From Leishmania martiniquensis (lineage: Eukaryota; Euglenozoa; Kinetoplastea; Trypanosomatida; Trypanosomatidae), in NCBI RefSeq assembly GCF_017916325.1, contig NC_090136.1, positions 126,501 to 190,500 on the forward strand: a DNA stretch of 64,000 nt. Direction: 5' to 3'. The position numbers were made by a program, and so were the translations under genes. Shown here piece after piece: positions 1 to 9,568 of this stretch; positions within the stretch are counted from its first letter, which is position 1; each line of letters begins with the position of its first letter. The notes beneath the pieces were generated by a model, which made no database searches, was not told where the DNA came from, and worked only from the letters and a program-made list of their open reading frames with translations.

Positions 1-144
1 TGAGTGGCTCGCGAATCTGCGCGTGGCCTTTCAGGAGCCCGGTGCCCCAACTCTCTGTCCTTATGGCTGCCGCTGTGTGAGTGAGTGGGGGGGTGAATGA
101 GCGTAGCCGAGCAGTGCCTCGTCCCCCCCTTCAACACTAACGAG

Positions 145-375
145 GCGAGGACGAGGTGCCTCCCTGCGCCACACGGGCCTGCGACCGCGAATGCGTTTGC
201 ACTACCGCTATGGTGGGCGACGTGGCAGCGTGACTCGAGCGCCTTTCGCGCGGCCCACACGTACGCCCACCGTCGCGTAAGCAGCCGGCACCACGTGGCG
301 GACCGGCGAGGGGGAGGGGGGGCTGTGCTGGGGCGATGGGGCTGGCCGCAGGCCGGTGCGTGCGTGTGTGTGTGT
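145..375 (+). repeat. Dispersed intergenic repeat, copy 1
   Basis: This sequence recurs inverted at about 5485-5715 and in the same orientation at 24505-24640, with near-identical blocks such as the one around the ACCGCTATGGTGGGCGACG core at about 206-222. A more diverged copy lies at 53036-53325. The copy ends directly at a TG microsatellite. Position in UTRs and degenerate multicopy nature resemble the SIDER-type retroposon remnants of Leishmania, but that family assignment is inference because I could not compare it with a consensus. Confidence 0.7.
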
Positions 376-877
376 TCTAAGCGGAAGTTCCACAGTTTAT
401 GCTGTGCAGCGCTGTAGACATGCCGAAGAGAGCGCACGCGCGGTGACGGGATGGGCACATTAGCCTTGAGCTCACCCCCCCTCCCTTTCTCTTTCTCTCT
501 CTCTCGGGCTCGCAAGGTACAGGTGCGTTGCTCCGCCCCCATCCCCATAGCGGCTCTGTTCGAGACGGCGGAGGGACCAGGAGGAATGCCCTCACCCACT
601 CCTCACACGTACACACACGCACACGCACACACACACACACATCATCTCCCTCTCTCCACCCCTCCTCCTCTCTTGTCGCCTGTCGCGTGGACGAGGGCAA
701 GAACGTTTTCACACCCGTTCGCATCGCCCAACCCTCACCTCCGCACGGTGCAGCAGCCACGCACGTCGTGACTTTCCGCGCCCTGGAGCACAGCCTCTTT
801 ACTTTCTTGTCCGCCGCTTCGCTTAGTCCCCCTCTCTGGCGAGCATTCGTTCCAGCACAGTCGAACGCGTGGCCCAC

Positions 878-954
878 CCCCACCCCCGCTCCTCCTCCCT
901 CCCTCCCTCCACACGTATTCACTCCCCCCATCACCCACCTGCCCCTAACTTAAG
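878..954 (+). promoter_or_regulatory. Predicted trans-splice acceptor of ACS gene 1
   Basis: A long pyrimidine tract (878-947) is followed by the first AG at 953-954, 17 nt before the ATG at 972. This is the usual arrangement of a spliced-leader addition site in trypanosomatids. It is a prediction from pattern only. Confidence 0.45.
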
Positions 955-971
955 GTGAAGACGCCGGCAAC

Positions 972-3062
972 ATGGGTGCCTGTGTCGTCTCCGTAATGGA
1001 GGTGCTGAACAGCACCAGGCTGGTCGAGGCCCCGGACTTTGCAGCGCGGCTTCGCTACGGCGTCATCAACCGGCGCGTCACGGACGACGAGGCCGACCGC
1101 TCCGGCGTGTACCGGTGCGCGCGGCTGACGGATGAGGAGCACGCCCAGCGCTCTCGCTGGTACGATGGGCCCAATATCCTGCAGCGCCTCTCCACTATCT
1201 GCCGAGAACGCAGTGGCCGGCCCGCCATGGCGTACCGCACGGTGGACAAGGTGGTGAAGGAGACCACAGTAGATGAGAAGGGCCGCGCGCGGGAGTGGGA
1301 GTGGACCTACCTAATGGAGCCGACGTACGTGACGTATGGAGAGGTGTGGGATCGACTCGTCGCGTTTGGGCGTGGCCTGGTCGAGTTGGGCCTCAAGAAG
1401 GGCAGCCGCGTGGCGCTCTACGAGGAGACGCGCTGGGAGTGGGTGGTGACCATGCTCAGTGCGTGGACGCAGGAGATGATTGGGGTGACCGTGTATGCGA
1501 ACCTCGGCGAGGATGCGCTCCTCTACGCGCTCAAGGAGGCGGCGTGCGAGGCGCTGGTGTGCAACGGCAAGAGCGTTGGCAAGCTCATCTCGCTGATGGA
1601 GAAGCACGGGGTGCAGAGCACGACCATCATCTACCTCGACGAGCTGCCTGCTGACGTGCACTTGAAGTCGCACGACGTGTTCGCGTGGACCGAAGTTTTG
1701 GCAAAGGGCAAGCAGTCCACGGCACCCTACACCGTGCAGGACGACAACGAGACGGAGGTGCTGATCATGTACACGAGCGGCACGACCGGCAACCCGAAGG
1801 GTGTCATGCACACGATCGGCGCGCTGACGCAGGGCGCCCTGAGCCTCGATGAGCGGCTGACAGACCTGCTCGGCAAGAGGGAGGAGGAGGCGTACGTCGC
1901 CTATCTGCCGGCGGCGCACATCTTCGAGTTCACATGCGAGAACATCATGCTGCTGCGCGGCGCGCTCATCTGCTTCGGCCGCCCGCGCACGCTGACGGAC
2001 GCCACGGCGCGGCCGTGCGGTGATCTGCGCGCCTTCAACCCCTTTTTCTTCGTCGGTGTGCCGCGCATCTTTGAAACGATGAAGAAGGCCGTGGAGGCGA
2101 AGCTGCCGCCGGTGGGCACCCTCAAGCGGCAGCTCTTCGATCGCGCCTACCAGAGCCGGCTGGCGGCGCTGAAGGAGGGCAAAGACACGCCGTACTGGAA
2201 CGAGAAGGTGTTCAAGATGCCACGCAGCATTCTCGGCTCAAAGTTGCGTGGCATCTGCTGCGGCGGCGCCCCGCTCTCGGATAAGACACAGGAGTGGATG
2301 ACTGTGGTGCTAGGCAGCCTCGTAGCGCAGGGTTACGGGATGACCGAGTCCGTCTGCAACGGCGCGGTGCAGCGCTCGGGCGAGCTCAAGTGCGAGGCAG
2401 GGCAGCTCCTGCACGGCGTCGAGGCGCGCCTGCTAGACACGGAGTGCTACAAGCACACGGACAAGCCGCACCCGCGCGGCGAATTGCTGCTGCGTGGCCC
2501 CTTCGTCTTTAGGGGCTACTATAACCAAGCAAAACTGACGGAGGAGACCATACTGCCGGGTGGGTGGCTGCGCACCGGCGACGTGGCCGAGATGGACGCG
2601 GAGACGGGGCAGATGCGCATCATTGGCCGCGTGAAGGCGCTCGCCAAGAACTGCCTGGGCGAGTACATTGCACTGGAGAGCCTGGAGGCTCTCTACTGCG
2701 AGTGCCCGGTTGCGACGCCCAACGGCGTCTGCGTGCTCGTGCACCCCCAGCAGCCCTTCATCACGGCGCTCGTGCTGACGGATGAGGCGAAGGCGATGTC
2801 ATTCGCCCGCGCGCACAAAATGGAAAAGGCGTCTTGGCCAGATGTTCTAAAAGACGCCCACTTTAACAGCGCCGTGACCGCGTCGCTCGCGGAGATCGGC
2901 AAGCGGGCCGGCAAGAAGCCCTTCGAGCTGGTGAAGCGGGTGCGGGTGCTGAGAGACGAATGGACGCCAGAGAACAACCTTGTGACAGCCTCCATGAAGG
3001 TGCGCCGCAGTGAGGTGGAGAAGCACTACGCGACGATCATCGAGGAGCTCTTCGCCGAGTAG
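972..3062 (+). CDS. Long-chain acyl-CoA synthetase, array gene 1
   Basis: The 696-residue protein belongs to the AMP-forming adenylate superfamily and should activate long-chain fatty acids with ATP and CoA. The P-loop motif YTSGTTGNPKGV starts at residue 267, YGMTE lies at 455, and RTGDVAEMD plus the VKALAKNCLGEYIALE segment mark the C-terminal part. Length is normal for eukaryotic ACSLs. The N-terminus MGACVVSVM fits Gly2 myristoylation and Cys4 palmitoylation, so membrane attachment is likely. It is the first of three intact copies; blocks of the gene are nearly identical to the other two. The ATG at 972 is chosen because it gives the shared MGxCVVSxM start and lies just after a good splice-acceptor pattern. 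Chain-length preference cannot be read from sequence. Confidence 0.93.
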   Translation: MGACVVSVMEVLNSTRLVEAPDFAARLRYGVINRRVTDDEADRSGVYRCARLTDEEHAQRSRWYDGPNILQRLSTICRERSGRPAMAYRTVDKVVKETTVDEKGRAREWEWTYLMEPTYVTYGEVWDRLVAFGRGLVELGLKKGSRVALYEETRWEWVVTMLSAWTQEMIGVTVYANLGEDALLYALKEAACEALVCNGKSVGKLISLMEKHGVQSTTIIYLDELPADVHLKSHDVFAWTEVLAKGKQSTAPYTVQDDNETEVLIMYTSGTTGNPKGVMHTIGALTQGALSLDERLTDLLGKREEEAYVAYLPAAHIFEFTCENIMLLRGALICFGRPRTLTDATARPCGDLRAFNPFFFVGVPRIFETMKKAVEAKLPPVGTLKRQLFDRAYQSRLAALKEGKDTPYWNEKVFKMPRSILGSKLRGICCGGAPLSDKTQEWMTVVLGSLVAQGYGMTESVCNGAVQRSGELKCEAGQLLHGVEARLLDTECYKHTDKPHPRGELLLRGPFVFRGYYNQAKLTEETILPGGWLRTGDVAEMDAETGQMRIIGRVKALAKNCLGEYIALESLEALYCECPVATPNGVCVLVHPQQPFITALVLTDEAKAMSFARAHKMEKASWPDVLKDAHFNSAVTASLAEIGKRAGKKPFELVKRVRVLRDEWTPENNLVTASMKVRRSEVEKHYATIIEELFAE

Positions 3063-3340
3063 TCTGCGAGGGCGCGCCGTCGGGGGGGGCAAGGGAGTGG
3101 AGGTGCAGGCGTCTCCCTCTCTCCCTCCCTCGCGCGTTGCGCTCTGCCTCTGCAGCGGGACACGCAGGAGCGCGTGTGCGTGGAGGAGGGCTCCGCATAC
3201 GGCGGGGGTGGCCTCCTACTCGCGCCGACTCGCGATAGCGCTGCGTCGCCGCCTTCGCTTCCTCGGCCGCTTCACGTTTGGCTCGGCGCTGACCGACCTG
3301 CCCTTTCGTATCGCATGGCCCTTGAACTACCAACGCGCGC

Positions 3341-3637
3341 CCCCGCCCCTTCGTCTCCGCTTGCCCCTGTCCCTCCACCTTTGCACACGCGCGGACACCG
3401 CGAGCGAGCGTGTGTGTGTGAGTGTGTGTGTGTGGAGGGGGCCACACAGGTATCGCCCTCGCCCCTTGACAGTTTCGCTCGTCCCTCTCCTTCTATTTGT
3501 TGTGAACGTGTTCCCCCTCCGCCATAACGTGTGCGCTCGTCAACGTCTACACGACTCGGTCCCATCCCCCCACCTCCCCCTCACCCACACATACGCACAC
3601 ACACACACACCGGCCTGCGACCGGCCCCATCGCCCCA
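3341..3637 (+). repeat. Direct duplication, copy A
   Basis: Bases 3341-3637 match 5230-5524 almost perfectly. I see one CA-unit length difference and one substitution (G at 3622, A at 5509), and the other bases I compared are the same. It begins 279 bp after the ACS 1 stop codon, so it is likely in that gene's 3' UTR. The CA run near 3595-3610 leads into the dispersed repeat. Confidence 0.93.
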
Positions 3638-3713
3638 TGCGGCGCAGCGGCGGGCAGGCGCAACGCGCGTCACAGCACAGCCCCTCCCCCTCGCCGATCC
3701 GCCACGTGGTGCC
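3595..3713 (-). repeat. Dispersed intergenic repeat, partial copy 2
   Basis: The CA run and the following GGCCTGCGACCGGCCCCATC block match the reverse complement of the right end of copy 1 (about 310-375). This copy has an extra 20-30 bp around 3638-3665 relative to the one at 5485. The rest of the repeat is absent. Confidence 0.6.
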
Positions 3714-4038
3714 TCCCTTTTCTCTCTGTCTGTCCCACCGACTCCTCCTCCTCCCCTCCGCCCCCGCCTCTCCTCACCATTGCCGCGTATCGCCAACAAA
3801 GACGGCATTAGCACATCATACGTCGGAGGGTGTCCACACCACCTCTGCCCCCCATCACACACACACACACTTCAGCTCCCCACCACCACCCCTCCCCTTT
3901 TCTTTGTCCTTATTTATTTGCACGCTCGACCCCCTCCCCCCCCTCATCCATATTCACACACACAGAGAGAGAGAGAGACGCACCCTCCTCTCCGAAGACG
4001 CTTCCGTATTCCCTTCTTCGGTGTTCACAAGAGCCGCG

Positions 4039-5157
4039 ATGCCGAGGACAACGGCGTCAACGACAACGACGACGACGACGACGTCAGCAACAACAGCAAC
4101 GGCAATGGCCAATCCGAAGCTGTACAGCTTTGCGAACGACTACAGCGTCGCCATGCACCCCAAGATACTGGAGCGAATAGTCAGCGACAACATGACCCAG
4201 CACGTCGCCTACGGGCTTGACAGCCACTGCGCGGAGGCTGTCCGCATGATCCGCGAGCTGATCGAGCAGCCGACTGCGGACGTGCATTTCGTTCCCGGCG
4301 GCACGCAGACGAACCTGATCGCCTGCAGCCTGGCGCTGCGCCCGTGGGAGGCCGTCGTCGCCACTCACCTCGGCCACGTCAGCACACACGAGACCGGTGC
4401 CATCGAGGCCACAGGGCACAAGGTGTTCACGGTGACGAGCCCAGACGGCAAGATGCGCATAGCGGGCATTGAGAGCGCGCTACACGAGAACCGCACGGAG
4501 CACATGGTGGTGCCGAAACTGGTCTACATCTCGAACACCACGGAGGTTGGCACGCAGTACACGAGACAGGAGCTGGAGGACATCTCCACCTTCTGTAGGG
4601 CACACAATCTTTACCTCTTCCTCGACGGCGCCCGCCTCGCATCGGCCCTTAGCAGCCCGGTCAACGACCTAACCTTGGCCGATATCGCCCGCCTAACGGA
4701 CATGTTCTACATTGGCGCAACGAAGGCCGGCGGCCTGTTCGGGGAGGCGCTGGTTCTCCTGAACGACGCCCTGAAGCCGAACGTGCGCCACCTCATCAAA
4801 CAGCGCGGCGCCCTCATGGCGAAGGGATGGCTGATGGGCATTCAGTTTGAGGTGCTGATGCAGGGCAACCTCATCTTTGAGCTCGGCTCTCACGCGAACA
4901 AGATGGCCATCATCCTTAAGGCTGGGCTGGAGGCGTGCGGCATCCGATTCGCATGGCCGTCGGAGAGCAATCAGCAGTTCCCTATCATGAAGGACAGCAT
5001 GATCGCAGAGCTGCGAAAGCACTTCGCCTTCGACACCATTGAGCGCTTGCCGAATGGCACCAGCATCGTTCGTTTCTGCACGTCTTGGGCGACAGAGGAG
5101 GAGGAGTGTCACCGCTTCGTGGAGGTGCTCAAGCGCATCGCCGCATCTGCAGCCTAA
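4039..5157 (+). CDS. Low-specificity L-threonine aldolase
   Basis: The 372-residue PLP enzyme of the beta-eliminating lyase family should cleave L-threonine/allo-threonine to glycine and acetaldehyde. Visible family features include the start SFANDYSVAMHPKI, VPGGTQTN, the FLDGARLASAL segment with the cofactor-contacting Asp, and FYIGATKAGG, where Lys229 is the likely PLP lysine. The N-terminus is odd: a run of eight threonines encoded by ACG/ACA triplets precedes a second in-frame ATG at 4105, which would give a 350-residue protein starting MANPKLYSF. Either start is possible; the conserved domain needs only the second. The gene interrupts the ACS array and is followed 72 bp later by copy B of a duplicated element. 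Confidence 0.9.
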   Translation: MPRTTASTTTTTTTTSATTATAMANPKLYSFANDYSVAMHPKILERIVSDNMTQHVAYGLDSHCAEAVRMIRELIEQPTADVHFVPGGTQTNLIACSLALRPWEAVVATHLGHVSTHETGAIEATGHKVFTVTSPDGKMRIAGIESALHENRTEHMVVPKLVYISNTTEVGTQYTRQELEDISTFCRAHNLYLFLDGARLASALSSPVNDLTLADIARLTDMFYIGATKAGGLFGEALVLLNDALKPNVRHLIKQRGALMAKGWLMGIQFEVLMQGNLIFELGSHANKMAIILKAGLEACGIRFAWPSESNQQFPIMKDSMIAELRKHFAFDTIERLPNGTSIVRFCTSWATEEEECHRFVEVLKRIAASAA

Positions 5158-5229
5158 TTTATTTATTTATTTTTTCGGAATGGTGACGAAAAGCTATCCT
5201 CGGCGGTGGGAATCGCTGCCACGCACACC

Positions 5230-5524
5230 CCCCGCCCCTTCGTCTCCGCTTGCCCCTGTCCCTCCACCTTTGCACACGCGCGGACACCGCGAGCGAGCGT
5301 GTGTGTGTGAGTGTGTGTGTGTGGAGGGGGCCACACAGGTATCGCCCTCGCCCCTTGACAGTTTCGCTCGTCCCTCTCCTTCTATTTGTTGTGAACGTGT
5401 TCCCCCTCCGCCATAACGTGTGCGCTCGTCAACGTCTACACGACTCGGTCCCATCCCCCCACCTCCCCCTCACCCACACATACGCACACACACACACCGG
5501 CCTGCGACCAGCCCCATCGCCCCA
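5230..5524 (+). repeat. Direct duplication, copy B
   Basis: This is the second copy of the element at 3341-3637. It lies 72 bp after the threonine aldolase stop codon, so both copies occupy a 3' UTR position behind a different gene. Near-perfect identity in non-coding DNA implies recent duplication or gene conversion. Confidence 0.93.
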
Positions 5525-5745
5525 GCACAGTCCCCCCTCCCCCTCGCCGATCCGTCACGTGGTGCCGGCTGCTTACGCGACGGTGGGCGTACGTGTGGGC
5601 CGCGCGAAAGGCGCTCGAGTCACGCTGCCACGTCGCCCACCATAGCGGTAGTGCAAACGCGTTCGCGGTCGCAGGCCCGTATGGCGCAGGGAGGCACCCC
5701 GTCCTCGCCTCCTCTACACTGAAGGGGAGGGGGGAGGGAAAGAGG
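5485..5745 (-). repeat. Dispersed intergenic repeat, copy 3 (inverted)
   Basis: The reverse complement matches copy 1 (145-375) through the ACGTGGCAGCGTGACTCGAG core and continues to the left with the segment that also precedes the core at 24480-24540. It abuts a CA microsatellite on its other side, as copies 1 and 2 do. Confidence 0.75.
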
Positions 5746-6119
5746 CAGCGCTTCCATCACGGCAGTTGCCCTGTGCGTCAGCGCAGATGTCTTTCTGCGC
5801 TTTCCTCAGCCCTCCTGAGCCTTTGCGGACACCTCTTTCATGTGCCCATCCTCTCTCCCCCTCTTCTCAACACGCACACATACACATGCGCACATGCCAT
5901 CGCCCCTGTCCGGGTAGCCTCTGTTGCCCTCGCCTCCCCTCTCCCCTGTCAGCAGCCTCTCATCTTCTCCTCCTTTCTCTGCGGACGCGTGCTGCTGTCG
6001 ACGTGTGTGTGTGTGTGCCCCCCAGTGCTCTCAGCATCCCCCGCCACATTCCCCCCTCTCCACCGACGCACACATATATATATATAAAGAGAAAGAGGCA
6101 CATCATACAGGCGACCGAG

Positions 6120-8216
6120 ATGGGCGGCTGTGTCGTGTCGTTGATGGATTGCAAGGCGCGGGCCGAAGAGGTGCCGTGGAAGTTTGCCGAGGACGTGAAG
6201 CGATACGGCCCCTACAGCATCCCAGTCGCGAGAACAGAGACACCCAACAGCAGTGCGGTATACCTGAACGGCAAGCAGGCCACACCGGAGGCGCAGCAGG
6301 AGTGTGCCAGGAACTTTTACTACGGCCCGAACCAGCCGCAGCGCTTTGCGAAGCTCTGCCAGGAAAACCTCAATGAAGTGGCGCTGACCTACCGCCCCAT
6401 TGACAAGGTGGTCAAGGAGCAGGTGGAGGGGTCATCTCGGCCGATGAACATCACGTACTTCTGTGAGGAGCGCAGCGTCACGTACCGGGAGCTGTGGTAT
6501 GCGGCGACGGGCTTCAGCCGCGGCCTCGCCGAGCTCGGGCTCACGAAGCGCGTCAACGTATCCATCTACGAGGAGACGCGCTGGGAGTGGTTGGCAGCCA
6601 CGTACGGCATCTGGATGCAGGACATGGTCGTCTCCACCGTGTACGCGAACCTCGGAGAGGACGCGCTCTTCTACGCGCTGCACGAGACGGAGTGCAAGGC
6701 GATTGTGTGCAACGGCAAAAACGTGCCGAACCTGCTACGCGGCGTCGGCAGCGGTGCCATCGCCGCCTGCACGATAATCTACTTCGACGCCCTGCCGGTC
6801 GCCGGGTGCGCGGATCTGCACGGGTGCCGCGTGTTGCCGTGGGCGGGTGTCGTGGAGCTGGGCCACGGCGCGGGTGCGCACCACGGAGTCGCTCCACCGG
6901 AGGACAACGACTCTGTAGCGCTCATCATGTACACGAGCGGCACGACCGGCAACCCGAAGGGTGTCATGCACACGCACGGCAGCCTCATTGCCGGCGTTCT
7001 CGCCATGGACGATTGGCTCTACAGCATCATTCCTCACAGTGCGGATGAGGTGTACCTCTCGTACCTGCCCATGGCGCACATCCTCGAGTTTGGTGTGGTG
7101 AACATCCTCCTCGCGCGCCGCGCCCACGTGGCGTTCGGCACCCCGCGCACGCTGACGGACGCCACGGCGCGGCCGTGCGGCGACCTCGCACAGTTCCGCC
7201 CAACCTTGTTCATTGGCGTGCCGCGCGTGTTCGACACCCTGAAGAAGGCCGTGGAGGCGAAGCTGCCGCCGGTGGGCACCCTCAAGCGGCAGGTCTTCGA
7301 CTACGCCTACCAGAGCCGGCTGGCGGCGCTGAAGGAGGGCAAAGACACGCCGTACTGGAACGAGAAGGTGTTCAAGATCCCCCGCGCCGCTCTGGGCGGC
7401 CGCGTGCGCGCCGTCCTCAGCGGCGGCGGCCCACTCTCCGAGTCCACGCAGGAATTCGTCAACGTCGTCTTTGGCGGCATCGTCAACGGCTGGGGCCTCA
7501 CGGAGACGGTGTGCATCGGCGCGATTCAGCGGTTGGGGGACCTGACACCGTCGGCTGTGGGCCAGGTGCTCAGCTCTGAGGAGCTTAAGCTGGTCGATAT
7601 GGATGACTACAAGCACACGGACAAGCCGCATCCGCGCGGTGAGATCTGCCTGCGCGGGCCGTTCCTGTTCAAGGGCTACTACAAGCAGCCCGAGCTGACG
7701 CGCGAGGCGCTGGACGAGGACGGCTGGTTCCACACCGGCGACGTTGGCAGCATCGACCATGAAGGTCGCGTCTCCATTGTGGGGCGCATTAAGGCGCTGG
7801 CGAAGAACTGCCTGGGCGAGTACATTGCGCTGGAAGTGCTTGAGTCCATCTACAGCAGCAACCCGCTCGTCCTGAACAACTGTGTATGTGTTGTGGTAGA
7901 CCCTAGGAAGAACTACATCTGTGCTCTCGTGCTCACCGACGAAACCCGGCTAACGAGCTTTGCAAAGGCGAGCGGGATCACGGGCGAGTACCCGGCCCTG
8001 CTGACGGACAAGGTGCTGCTGGCGAAGGCAGCGACGTCGATGGCGGAGACGGCGCGTGCGGCGCGGCGCCGCGAGTTCGAGGTTGTCCGAAACGTTTGCC
8101 TCGTCGATGACGAGTGGTCGCCGGAGAACGGCCAGCTGACGGCGGCACTAAAGCTCAAGCGCGGCGTTGTACATAAACAATACGAAGAGCAAATTGCACA
8201 GCTGTTCGCGGAGTGA
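6120..8216 (+). CDS. Long-chain acyl-CoA synthetase, array gene 2
   Basis: The 698-residue protein is a second intact AMP-forming fatty acyl-CoA synthetase. The N-terminus MGGCVVSLM is a dual-acylation pattern (Gly2, Cys4). YTSGTTGNPKGV begins at residue 271, NGWGLTETVC provides the A5-type motif, and WFHTGDVGS supplies the ribose-binding aspartate. An open frame extends 118 codons upstream, but that part is microsatellite and UTR sequence; the ATG at 6120 matches the paralogs. Blocks 7218-7373, 7419-7475 and 7665-7751 are identical at DNA level to ACS gene 3, while other parts differ, which suggests gene conversion. Substrate preference is unknown. Confidence 0.93.
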   Translation: MGGCVVSLMDCKARAEEVPWKFAEDVKRYGPYSIPVARTETPNSSAVYLNGKQATPEAQQECARNFYYGPNQPQRFAKLCQENLNEVALTYRPIDKVVKEQVEGSSRPMNITYFCEERSVTYRELWYAATGFSRGLAELGLTKRVNVSIYEETRWEWLAATYGIWMQDMVVSTVYANLGEDALFYALHETECKAIVCNGKNVPNLLRGVGSGAIAACTIIYFDALPVAGCADLHGCRVLPWAGVVELGHGAGAHHGVAPPEDNDSVALIMYTSGTTGNPKGVMHTHGSLIAGVLAMDDWLYSIIPHSADEVYLSYLPMAHILEFGVVNILLARRAHVAFGTPRTLTDATARPCGDLAQFRPTLFIGVPRVFDTLKKAVEAKLPPVGTLKRQVFDYAYQSRLAALKEGKDTPYWNEKVFKIPRAALGGRVRAVLSGGGPLSESTQEFVNVVFGGIVNGWGLTETVCIGAIQRLGDLTPSAVGQVLSSEELKLVDMDDYKHTDKPHPRGEICLRGPFLFKGYYKQPELTREALDEDGWFHTGDVGSIDHEGRVSIVGRIKALAKNCLGEYIALEVLESIYSSNPLVLNNCVCVVVDPRKNYICALVLTDETRLTSFAKASGITGEYPALLTDKVLLAKAATSMAETARAARRREFEVVRNVCLVDDEWSPENGQLTAALKLKRGVVHKQYEEQIAQLFAE

Positions 8217-8900
8217 ACGAGAGGGAGGGGGGAGGGCTGCCCCTTCGGGAGGAAGGGTGAAGAGAGCGGGGCCTTCCCGGTGCGTGTCGTTTCCTCAGCA
8301 AGCCGGCCCCCTCCCCCCTCCCCCCCACACACACACTCACGCCTCGCCCCCTTCTTTCGCCACGGCCATCTGCCCCCTCCTCCGTTGAGCCGACGCATGA
8401 CCTGTCGTGCGTTCATCGGGACTGCGTTCCCTCGTAGAGCACCTCCCCACCCCCTCTCACGATGCTGCTGCCACTGCTGCCAGGCTAGGATGGGGTCACC
8501 CCACCGCCGTGCGTGACGCCATCAGAGGGAGGGGAGGGGGGAAGTTCCTCACACGCTCGCTGTTGGCAAGGCGAGAGCCTGCAGGGCTGCCCTCAGGCAG
8601 CGGTGGCGGATGCTGTGGCACCGGCGGGGACGCCTGTGCGGGCGCTCCGCCGACGAGGCGAAAGGGTGTCGCACAAACGCTTGCCTGCGTGAGAAAGTGC
8701 ATTGTGCGCAACCACGGCGCGGAGAGAAAAAAAAGAAAAAAGATTTGTGAGTCCACTCGCCGACTGCTTTCTTCATCTGTGCTGTGAACCGCGTATCCCA
8801 ACGAGGGTGGGCTGGTCACCACCGCTAGGCGCCCTTCAGCCCACCGCCAGGGTCGTGGACGAGGGCCGTGAGGCAGAATCGAGCTGTTGTGCCTTTGGGT

Positions 8901-8948
8901 GCATATATATATATATATACTCATATATATATTGTTTAATATATATTC
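8901..8948. repeat. TA microsatellite
   Basis: Two alternating TA runs separated by a few bases form a very AT-rich island in otherwise GC-rich DNA. Similar TA runs occur at 6073-6086, 24331-24351 and 35699-35714, all in intergenic DNA. Confidence 0.9.
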
Positions 8949-9240
8949 ATACGTGTGTGTGTGGTATGGCGGAGTGACGTGGCTGAGGGGTGGGGAGCCA
9001 AGTCGGGTAGACGCCGGAAGAAATAGCGTGCGACTAAGAAACGGGGGCTGCGCCACGGTGGCATCGAGCCGTCCCAGCTCACCTTCCCCTCCCTCCCCTC
9101 TGGCCAGTCAACGAGGTAGGCTTCGGGCAGGTGTCTCCTGGTGTCCATGTTTGCATACAGGGTACGCCCATCGTACGCGGTGGATGGCGCGTTCCGCGGC
9201 CGCCTGCACCCCAGCACCGCCGTGCTCGTGTGCCACAGAC

Positions 9241-9269
9241 GGCATGCCCGCTGCGGCAGCGGGCATGCC
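9241..9269. repeat. 29-nt palindrome (14-bp arms, 1-nt centre)
   Basis: Arm GGCATGCCCGCTGC (9241-9254) is the perfect reverse complement of 9256-9269, around a single G at 9255. It lies 300 bp upstream of the ACS pseudogene. It could form a hairpin in RNA (with a loop opened by a few pairs) or be a dyad protein site; no function is known to me. Confidence 0.85.
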
Positions 9270-9568
9270 TCACTCCTCTCAGCGCCTTCGCCGCTGTTAC
9301 CGTCTCCCTCCCTCTCTGTCTCGCTTTCCTCTTTGCCTCGCCCTCGCCTTCCCACCCCTCATCCCCGCCCGACGCCTCGCCGGCCGCACTGGCACAGCCT
9401 TTCGGCGCGCACCGCACTCACTCACTCCCTCTCAGCGCGGCAAGCAAGAGAGAATGGTGCCCCAGCTGATTGGTGACGCGAACGCGCACCGAGCGCGAGA
9501 GCGGGACGCCCATCCACCGCCAGGTCAAGGGGGACGGGCGAGAAGGACGGCCGCCGGCGAAAAGCGCG

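Larger units (their letters stand above)
1..971. other. Intergenic region upstream of the ACS array
   Basis: No coding region is supported here; the open frames are short and low in complexity. The stretch holds a copy of the dispersed repeat (145-375) ending in a TG run, a CA microsatellite at about 608-641, and pyrimidine-rich DNA at 878-947 just before the first ACS gene. It is probably the 3' UTR of a gene to the left plus the spacer of the polycistron. Confidence 0.7.
3063..4038. other. Intergenic region, ACS 1 to threonine aldolase
   Basis: No gene is seen. It contains copy A of a 297-bp direct duplication (3341-3637), a fragment of the dispersed repeat (about 3595-3713), CA/TG runs, and pyrimidine tracts at 3891-3920 and 3929-3947 followed by AG at 3964-3965, a plausible splice acceptor for the next gene. 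Confidence 0.7.
5158..6119. other. Intergenic region, threonine aldolase to ACS 2
   Basis: No gene is seen. Holds duplication copy B (5230-5524), a dispersed repeat copy in inverse orientation (5485-5745), pyrimidine-rich DNA to 6061 and a TA run at 6073-6086. AG at 6088-6089 is the nearest acceptor candidate before the ATG at 6120. Confidence 0.7.
8217..9568. other. Intergenic region between ACS 2 and the ACS pseudogene
   Basis: No gene is seen. It contains an A-rich stretch at about 8728-8742, a long TA microsatellite (8901-8948), and a strong palindrome at 9241-9269. The first ACS-like residues are recognisable only from about 9569. Confidence 0.65.

Noticed and set aside
608..641. CA repeats considered as CRISPR or tandem-array units
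   Set aside because: They are simple dinucleotide microsatellites found in almost every spacer here; no spacer-repeat periodicity exists.
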